Positions 57,479 through 64,000 of a DNA stretch of 64,000 bases are shown piece after piece. The position numbers and the translations under genes were made by a program. The notes below the pieces were generated by a model. The model was given only the letters and a program-made list of their open reading frames with translations, was not told the DNA's origin and made no database searches. How positions within the stretch are numbered: position 1 is the stretch's first letter; the number at the start of each line of letters is the position of its first letter. Origin of the DNA: Cheiracanthium punctorium (taxonomy: Eukaryota > Arthropoda > Arachnida > Araneae > Cheiracanthiidae); NCBI GenBank assembly GCA_038373885.1, contig JAWZYV010016048.1, forward strand, positions 496,001 to 560,000, in the 5' to 3' direction.

Positions 57479-58578
57479 TTATCCCAAAACATCCATAGCA
57501 ATCTTCGTTTCATCGAATTTTACATGAACCGTTTCAATTACCTTTTGAGTGGAGGGGATGTAGATTCTATAACCTCTTGTGTTAATTGCATACCCTATCA
57601 TAATAACCGGGATTGATCTTGCAGACAGTTTATCACGCTTTTGCTTCGGTAAATGTGCGTATGCTAAACAGCCAAATACTCGTAAATGTTTCACCGAGGG
57701 TTTTGAGCCATACCAAAGCTCTAAGGGACTTTTACATTTCTTCCCTACAGTACAGCGATTTCTAACATGAATGTAGAACACACACACAAGGCTTCAAGCC
57801 AAAATGTTTTCTTGAGTTTTGATTCTAATAGTGCTCTTACTGCATCAAATGCATAACCATTAAATCGCTCAGCTATACCACCCATTTCTGGTGTATATAT
57901 AACAGTCCTTTCATGTTTTATTCCGCGAGACATTAAGAATTGCGTAAAATTATCATGACAAAACTCTAAACCATTATCTGTTCTAATACTTTTCAACTCC
58001 CTTTCCGTTTGCTTTTCAACCATCGTTAAAAATAATTTAAACTTTTCAAATACATCCGATTTTTGTTTCAGAGGATAAATCCAAACTCTACCGGAGTACT
58101 CATCAATCATGGAAACAAAATATTTAAATCCACTTTTGGTTTTAACAGGGGAAGGTCCCCATACATCCATATGTACTCGTTGCAATTGACAGTCTATTTG
58201 CGTTCTTTCCAATTCAGGAAAAGATGCCCGCTTTGATTTAGCTTCCTGACAAATATTGCAAATTTCTTTAGAAAGGGGAATTTTCGGTAAATCCCGTACG
58301 GCTCCATGTCTAGACATATCTGATAGCTTTTTAAAATTACAATGTGCTAATCTACGATGCCATGTCCAAATTTCATCGTGAGATGTCTGGCTTACGCTAA
58401 CATTTTCCACTTCGACTTTTTCATCACACTTAATTACTTTTTCTAATTCGCTATCCCAAATCACATTTACTTCATAAAATTGATCAGATAATTTAAATGA
58501 AATCCACTTAACCCCCATCAGGAAAGAATACATCGGCTCTACCTCTACCGCAAATAGTTTTATAACCGCACTTATCAA
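57479..58578 (-). pseudogene. Copia integrase
   Basis: Minus strand: zinc-binding H-H-C-C (WHRRLAHCN ... CNICQ), catalytic region with DVWGP, SMIDEYSG (Asp), IRTDNG (Asp) and PEMGGIAERFNG, where the usual N of PQQNG is replaced. It continues, after a frame change within a GT repeat near 57775, through CKSPLELWYG and VFGCLAYAHLPKQKRDKL (the copia GKGY-type C-terminal region). It is one frame change away from intact. Confidence 0.92.
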
Positions 58579-59008
58579 GCCTTATTCCTGAAAGGAGATT
58601 TCTTTTTAAATCAGGAGCATAAAGTACATTATATAAAGTTACGACATTGAACTGACCATCGCAATTTACCTTAAACTTCATATTCCCTATTCCTTTAATA
58701 GGCGCGCTTCCATTCCGAATAGCTACAGATAAACTTTGATTTTCCATTACTTTAAAGTTCATTAAATGTGTTCGGTCGTTTGTAAAATGATTTGTTGCAC
58801 CTGTATCTAAAGTAAAAGTGAATGGTGAATTAAATGAAGGGGAGGGAGTAGCAATATTTGATGCAATACCAACATTATTCCCGAAATGTGCTTCAGTTAT
58901 ATTGCACGACCCATCTTTAAATTTTTGATCTTGTTTACGAAACTTGGGTTTTACTTTACAATTGAATTTTAAATGTCCGAATTCGTGGCAGGAAAAACAA
59001 GGGCCCAA
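58508..59008 (-). pseudogene. Copia nucleocapsid knuckle and aspartic protease
   Basis: Minus strand: CFSCHEFGHLKFNC (CX2CX4HX4C) followed by LDTGATNHF, the protease active site (DTGA), and YAPDLKRNLLS. Frame changes lie at both edges, next to GGGCCC and a G5 run. Confidence 0.9.
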
Positions 59009-59541
59009 TTTTAGCGGAATTCCGTTTCCCTACCAAATTTTGTAATTTACAACTATCGTCATACTTATTCCGCTTAGTTAAAAGTACATTCATATTTTCA
59101 CTTTTCACTTTATCGTATTGCGTTAAACTTAAACGACTGTTCTCTAAAAGTAATGCTTCTGTAATTTTTTCGACAGTAAATTCCTCATCTTTTACAGTAT
59201 ACAAATTCTGAACAACACCATTATATTCATCTGGTATATTTCTAATTAATTGAAAACTTATGTACAAATCGTCTAACTTGTGTTTACTTTCATTACACCT
59301 GGACGCTGCTTGCTTTACTCTTTCAATAAACATACCAATAGTTTCATTATCTGAATCAAACTTTATGCAAAAAAATTCATCTAAAAGTCTTACTAGTTTA
59401 GCACGACTGTCCATATCGAAATTGTCCTTCATGATCTTCCAGGCAATTTTACAGGAACTTACATCATCCAGTAGAAGTTGATACCTTTCTTCTAAACTGC
59501 CGTAAATGAGAGCAAAACCCTTCTCGTTGAGACGTAAGTAA
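58956..59541 (-). pseudogene. Copia gag, C-terminal part
   Basis: Minus strand: EKGFALIYGSLEERYQLLLD and IAWKIMKDNFDMDSR, then DLYISFQLIRNIPDEYNGVV. These are the usual gag blocks of the copia family (UBN2-type). Its upstream part is on the far side of the 59542-60883 insertion. Confidence 0.88.
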
Positions 59542-59884
59542 CCCTAGTAGCAATAACCCATCGGTCGATGAGAGGCGGGTGAGTTAAATCCGAGGAGAAG
59601 GAGCAATGGCCGATCACGGCTTTTCATCCAAAAAAGGGGAAATTTCATAGGCAACTGGTACAAAATGTCCGCTCGGGGAGCCATAAAGCCGATCATCGTT
59701 TCCCGATGACTCCGATGAAATAACGAAAAGAAACCGATAAACTGTGAAAAATATATTTGTTAATAAAAAATAAACGACTGGCAGCAAAATTTTCAAAAAA
59801 TGTCCGTTCTGTTTATTATGTTTTCGTTTTTTGTATGCTAAATTTCCGATTTTCTGAAAAAAAAAAAAAATTCTTCCTCCCTCA

Positions 59885-59965
59885 GGCCCGAACCCTCACC
59901 CTGAGCGTACAGATTACGAGATAAGTGCGCTACCTCTAGACCATCGAATCTTGTCATGTGAAAGG
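59885..59965 (-). mobile_element. tRNA-like SINE head
   Basis: Minus strand: box A-like 'gatggtctagaggtagcgc' and box B-like 'agggttcgggcct' with tRNA-like spacing. The anticodon arm does not fold convincingly, so I call it SINE-like and not a tRNA gene. Confidence 0.5.
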
Positions 59966-60298
59966 CAAAGTGTGAAGTACAGCTTATTTTAGTCTCAGAT
60001 TGGGACTTTGCGTGAAATTTTGACGAAGTTTTGTTCAGCTATTATTAATAATATTCAAATTATTCGATTGGAAAGAAATTAATTTCACTTTTTACCAATG
60101 TATGTAAGTAGCAACAAAATTCATAATTAATAATTAAAAAACAATATTGCCAATTGTATAGGAATTTTAGTGCGATTTTAACTTTCATATTTCTTTTATA
60201 ACTTTTAAAAATTAACTGATTTCTCTTCTTGCTGTTTACACTAAAGAGGTTTCAAAAGAGTTGCTAATTGTAATGAAGTTTCCGTTTTTCTTATAATG

Positions 60299-60326
60299 CA
60301 GCTGACGCTCAATTGAGCGTCAGCTG
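60299..60326. repeat. Perfect 28-bp palindrome (first of a pair)
   Basis: CAGCTGACGCTCAA followed by its exact reverse complement, no loop. Confidence 0.95.
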
Positions 60327-60354
60327 AAGAAAATCTATTTAAATAGATTTTCTT
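60327..60354. repeat. Perfect 28-bp palindrome (second, directly abutting)
   Basis: AAGAAAATCTATTT followed by its exact reverse complement, no loop, starting on the base after the first palindrome ends. Confidence 0.95.
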
Positions 60355-60883
60355 ATTAGACTTTCTAGTTTCTTTTTTTTAAACACATTTTAAAAAAATT
60401 ATTTAAATATTACAAACGATTTTTATATAATAAACACTTACATTTTTTGGTAAATATTTCTTTTCAAATTTATATTTTGTGGGGGGGAAGGGGGGGATAC
60501 CACCCCTGCCCCCTCCCAACCCCAATACAAGAAATTTGAAGTAAATTATGCGATTAATTCAAGAATTGTTCAAAGTTTCCCTTAGATTATGCAAAGGCAG
60601 ATCTAAATTACGCAAATATTTATAGGAATTTGGGAAAAGTGTAAACCACTGGGGACACCTGCAAGGCCCGTTGACTATAGAGCTGCAGTTTCAGATAAGA
60701 TATTGTTTTTCGGTTTCCCATCGGCGAAACTGCTCGTCTAGATCACTTCTATCCATGAATAAAAATTCATCTATTGCAGATAAACAAAAGTGCACTTGCC
60801 GATGACTGAATTCGACGAGTCGATGAGTTAACGATGAGTCGATGAACGACCGAGCAGAAAACAAGCAGTCATTGCTACTAGGG

Positions 60884-61112
60884 AAAGGTCGCGCTCCTTG
60901 CTGTCGATGCCGGTGATTGAACTTCCATCCTTTCCGTCAGCGAGACCTGTAGATCTTTCCCCGTCGTCAGCTGCAGGAATTTCACCGGTGACAATCCGCC
61001 AGGCTCCAACTCCCATTAACGCTGCACGCATATTTGATGACCATCGACGATAATTCGTCCCGTCAAACTTTAGGACCGGGAACTTTAAATAGTCTGACGT
61101 GATATCAGTCAT
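60884..61112 (-). pseudogene. Copia gag, N-terminal part
   Basis: Minus strand from the ATG at 61112: KFPVLKFDGTNYRRWSSNM, the N-terminal gag block of copia elements (DUF4219-type 'L.G.NY..W'), then MRAALMGVGAW and KERDL, where the piggyBac-like element interrupts it. The start lies about 95 bp inside the 5' LTR. Confidence 0.88.
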
Positions 61113-61188
61113 TCTTTAAACTTTTCACTTTTTATTCTTTTAAATTAATCTTTTTATTCTTTTAAATCTTTTACAGTTAACAGGGCAC

Positions 61189-61202
61189 CTGGGCCCATAA
61201 CC
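61189..61202 (-). promoter_or_regulatory. Copia primer-binding site, half initiator-Met tRNA
   Basis: Minus strand GGTTATGGGCCCAG, 3 nt inside the 5' LTR. It is complementary to the anticodon-arm sequence CTGGGCCCATAACC of initiator tRNA-Met, the internal-half primer known for Drosophila copia. Confidence 0.88.
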
Positions 61203-61205
61203 ACT

Positions 61206-61440
61206 TGACGCAGTGGTTGTTAAATAAAGCGACACCAGTCAACTGCTTTAAACTAAAAAGAACATATTTTAATGAACAATATACAGGTACACAACGGCAA
61301 CCGTTCTGTTGCACTGAACCGAACAACACATGAAGTTTAAACGTCGTTATATACAGCCACGCCATCTCTAGGGCGTACATTTGCATATACCTGGTTTCTT
61401 CTTCTCTTGGACGTCGGAACGAAACCTTGTGACTCTGACA
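61206..61440 (-). repeat. Copia 5' LTR, 235 bp
   Basis: Near-identical to the LTR at 55293-55524, with an extra TTC in the 'ggtttcttcttctc' run. It should contain the promoter for the element. Confidence 0.95.
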
Positions 61441-61830
61441 AAAATATAACGGCTTCAAAGGCTTTGTTCGACGCATCACAGAAAACATGAAATTGAATGC
61501 TTTCAGCATTGTAAACGTTTACAAAACGAGAATGGAAATATTTTTGAAAGACTGCATTTCAGAGAAGAATTGTTTCCAACATGTAAAGATTGTTGCAGGG
61601 AGAGGATCGACCCATGTTTTTAAAGTTACTGTCGAAGGTGAAATCAAACCCAATGGGTCTAAAACACGCGCGATTAAAGAAATTTTCCGACTGATTGTTT
61701 TAACACCTTTGCCCTCATAAACTTGAACATTCAGTGTGTCGGCGTCCAACTTCCATTCAAGACCTAAAATTCGCTGGGAAGAATCGGAGTTGAACAAATA
61801 AGAGACTGTCTGCATCTTTAATGAGCCAGG
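61441..61830 (-). pseudogene. BEL/Pao pol fragment, upstream half
   Basis: Minus strand: RILGLEWKLDADTL, then SRKISLIARVLDPLGLISPSTV, the strongly conserved BEL/Pao post-RT block, and FCDASNKAFEAVIF leading into RNase H. The reading resumes across the copia element at 55292. Upstream RT blocks (YVDD) are missing; beyond 61830 the sequence is a MITE and unrecognised DNA. Confidence 0.88.
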
Positions 61831-61841
61831 TATGGGAAATT

Positions 61842-61979
61842 TAAGGTCGTATTCACCAAATACTTGACACGAGGATTAATCCAAATATACGTGTTAAAGT
61901 CATCGGCAAGATATCTAACCCATGACCTTAATACGCGTGTTAAGATTAATTCACGTGTCAAGTGTTTGGTGAATACGGC
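61842..61979. mobile_element. Palindromic MITE, 138 bp
   Basis: GGTCGTATTCACCAAATACTTGACACG at the left mirrors GGCCGTATTCACCAAACACTTGACACG read inward from the right. The two halves form an almost complete hairpin with 'gtcat/atgac' near the centre. No clear target duplication is seen. Confidence 0.88.
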
Positions 61980-63470
61980 CGATAGAGTCTGGGCAGTTCG
62001 ACACCCATTTTTTTAAACGAAATCCTCCCGATTTAAACGAATTTTGGAATGTAAGAACCCAGAGCTTTCGCGGAATAAACTGACACTAAATCGACATGTT
62101 GTCTTGAATGTACTGATGTGTTGTCATGTTGTACTTGTACTGATTTGACAGCAGACGGAAAATTGTTTTCATCCTAGGGTATCCAGAACTGGCAGGTTCA
62201 CAGTGGGCTACCTATTTTATTTAAACGACTTCTTGTGCGCTTAAAGCATGACAACTGACTGACAGCTGATTATTAGATGATGGCTCTTGACAGTAAGTAC
62301 TGATGTTACCCGTCAGCATGTATCACAAACTAGTTAGGATGACGCACCAGGCTGTCCCTGTTGGTACAATAACTAAGGACCCGATTGTATCTGATCTGCT
62401 CCTAAGATCAGATCAATTTCGCTGGTTGTCCTAAAGTCTGGCGCTGCTAATTGGAGTCAAGCATTGGCAGTGTTTGGCCAAGCATGAGTGAAGAAGTGTT
62501 TGGCCAAGTCGCTTTGCACAGCTGGAACTTAGGAAGTGGGGTAGCAAACCTATTAAAAATAAATGCCGTTAAGGGCTGAAATTGATATGAAAATTCTAAT
62601 GTCGTAGAATATAAGCAAGTCTCGGTCGGCATGCCATTAATTCCTACTAACTGATGAGTAGTGCCTGATAATGGCCAATTTAGAGCTGTTGCTCATTTAT
62701 TGAAAATTAACAAATTTTGATTTAAAGTGAGCCGTAGATAATAATACATTAAAACTTCTAGGTACATTAAGCTTGAGCATTATTTGAAACTGATTCTTTC
62801 AGATTTTCGCTAAACTCATTTCCAGAATTCTGTGTAAACATCTGTACAGAAGTACAGAACTGTGATGAGTAAAGAGCATGCTTTACAGTTACTGTTAATT
62901 TGGCAACTGCGAACGTCTTAATTATTTCTCGAGAAATCTTCGCATGAGGATTTAGGTTTAACTAACTCCCACCTATCCTGAACATTCATTGGACGATGCA
63001 CTTCTAAACAAGCAACACATTTGTTTTCATTAACTATAACAGAGTTATTGACACTTGATTTCTTTATACCAATTACCTCTTGATTTTTCTTATTTGTCTA
63101 ACTTCAAGTCTTGCTAAATGCCTCCTTCTCGATGAATGCTCTAAAAGACTCCAAATCTGGAATTATGGGATTCCCTTATAGGCTTAATTCCCATCTTTGT
63201 CTAACACAATCATCCAGTTTCGTTCACATAAGGTTAACAAAAAGTAAATCATTTAGTGAACTGGATTAAAGTCCTAGAGTTGTGGTTGTTGTGGAAAATG
63301 GAAGTTTTTCTTGGGGTTTCTGACTGCAATCCCGAAGATAGTCTTATAACCCTGAATATCCGTTTAACATTTAATTCATTCGAAGGAACATTAATCAACG
63401 CTTCCAGAAGAACACAACAGAAGTACAAACACAGAAGAAAGGGTAAAGTGACAACCTTGGGTTAACGGGA
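61980..63470. other. DNA between BEL fragments, no clear feature
   Basis: A small hairpin 'atctgatct...agatcagat' lies near 62388-62412 and 'gtgtttggccaag' occurs twice at 62470-62505. The missing BEL protease/RT region would be expected here but I cannot recognise it. Confidence 0.4.
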
Positions 63471-63560
63471 TTCGTACACGAGACTTCACCGCTCTCGGGC
63501 GAGTAGCAGAGATGGGTGCGCGAACCCACACAGCCGTGAGGTCCCCGTCCTATAGTTTTT
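63471..63560 (-). mobile_element. Possible SINE remnant
   Basis: It contains 'tgtgggttcgcgcaccc' and 'gtgtacgaatcccgtt', both box B-like, on the minus strand. Too degraded to assign. Confidence 0.3.
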
Positions 63561-63880
63561 AAATTTCTAGAACTTTCACTGATTGTTTCAATAAATTGTA
63601 ACATAGATGTATTATCGTCAATTTTATTTAACTTAAGCACAAAAACTATTTTCGTAACGATTGCAAAGAATCTCTCAACAGTCTTCGAAATTTTCATTCT
63701 TTAATAGAAATCCTCTTATGAGTTTAAGTGCGTCTACTTTCACACATGCTTGTAAATATTGAAGCTTTTCAATATCAGTAAGATTAAAATTATTGAAAAT
63801 GGGTGACTGAAATAACTACTAGAATAATATCCACGAATCGAAATCTGCATAGAAATGTATTATCTCTACTTTCGGCAGCT
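63561..63880 (-). pseudogene. BEL/Pao gag remnant
   Basis: Minus strand: NFNLTDIEKLQYLQACV, DALKLIRGF, NENFED and a RYEN-like block in a shifted frame. This is the pattern of BEL/Pao gag (LT..EKF.YL...L.G.AL..I.G...T..NY..A). Frames break at a TGA near 63690. It probably belongs to the same decayed element as the pol fragments at 61441 and 54933. Confidence 0.6.
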
Positions 63881-64000
63881 TAACAACCCTTTCCTTGTTA
63901 CTTACGACTCCACCATTTAAATCAGCTTCTGATTTATTTTTGACTCTACTGAATTCCAAATCAGTTTTGTTTTTTAAATCTACTCTTAAATCGAGAAATA

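Larger units (their letters stand above)
59542..60883. mobile_element. piggyBac-like non-autonomous element inside copia gag, 1342 bp
   Basis: Perfect 13-bp inverted ends CCCTAGTAGCAAT resemble piggyBac ends (CCCTAGAAAG...). The expected TTAA duplication is not intact (GTAA at left, AAAG at right). It splits copia gag after the RDL block. No transposase is seen. It contains a SINE-like piece, G/C tracts (60481-60527) and two abutting palindromes. It is younger than the copia insertion. Confidence 0.7.
55293..61440 (-). mobile_element. Ty1/copia LTR retrotransposon, 6.15 kb, with 5-bp target duplication
   Basis: LTRs at 55293-55524 and 61206-61440 are bounded by TG...CA, and AAAAT flanks both outer edges (55288-55292, 61441-61445). 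Gene order on the minus strand is gag, protease, integrase, RT, RNase H: integrase before RT defines copia. It inserted into a BEL/Pao pol fragment. A piggyBac-like element of 1.34 kb sits in gag, so the copia itself is about 4.8 kb. Confidence 0.96.

Noticed and set aside
59885..59965. True tRNA gene on the minus strand
   Set aside because: Box-like motifs are present but I could not fold acceptor and anticodon stems; a SINE head inside a transposon is more likely.

Overview
This is an AT-rich animal window, most likely from an arthropod. The pointers are an arthropod-like 28S rRNA 3' end, an R1-clade retrotransposon sitting in that 28S, Tc1/mariner, hAT and Ty1/copia elements of kinds common in arthropods, and tRNA-derived SINEs. 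A chelicerate is plausible, but the species cannot be read from the sequence. I found no host protein gene I can name; one short candidate terminal exon is listed. Almost everything recognisable is ribosomal DNA or transposon.

Region 1 (1-11690) is a broken ribosomal DNA unit. The last part of a 28S gene (280-621, resuming at 6206) is split by a full-coding R1-clade non-LTR retrotransposon. Its two intact overlapping ORFs encode a gag-like zinc-knuckle protein and an APE endonuclease/reverse transcriptase/RNase H protein. Downstream lies intergenic-spacer-like DNA: pyrimidine-rich sequence, a repeat family carrying a perfect hairpin, roughly 100-bp subrepeats, and a tandem array with a 491-493 bp unit. 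Upstream, positions 1-279 hold the same spacer repeat in inverted orientation, fused to a truncated 28S. The array stops abruptly near 11690 and non-ribosomal DNA begins, so the window appears to cross an edge or rearrangement point of an rDNA locus.

Region 2 (11690-36960) is AT-rich, gene-poor DNA with decayed DNA transposons: a mariner-type element at 16372-17211, a Tc1-type element at 21723-22621, several MITEs, SINE copies, AT-rich minisatellites, and two inverted CACTG ends at 28408 and 36224 with CTGTAAA-rich subterminal repeats.

Region 3 (36961-49230) holds nested DNA transposons. A hAT-type element (8-bp target duplication CTAGGCGT) carries a decayed transposase and a second hAT-type insertion (8-bp duplication CATATGAG), which itself holds SINE-like DNA. 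A 4.8-kb pogo/Tigger-type element contains a second element with terminal inverted repeats of about 160 bp. A third element at 48297-49228 contains a palindromic MITE.

Region 4 (51180-64000) is a retrotransposon graveyard read on the minus strand: a decayed LINE with RNase H, then a decayed BEL/Pao element cut by a young Ty1/copia element. The copia element has near-identical LTRs, target duplication AAAAT and a half-tRNA-iMet primer site, and its gag is split by a piggyBac-like insertion. Copia reading frames break mainly at homopolymers or short tandem repeats.
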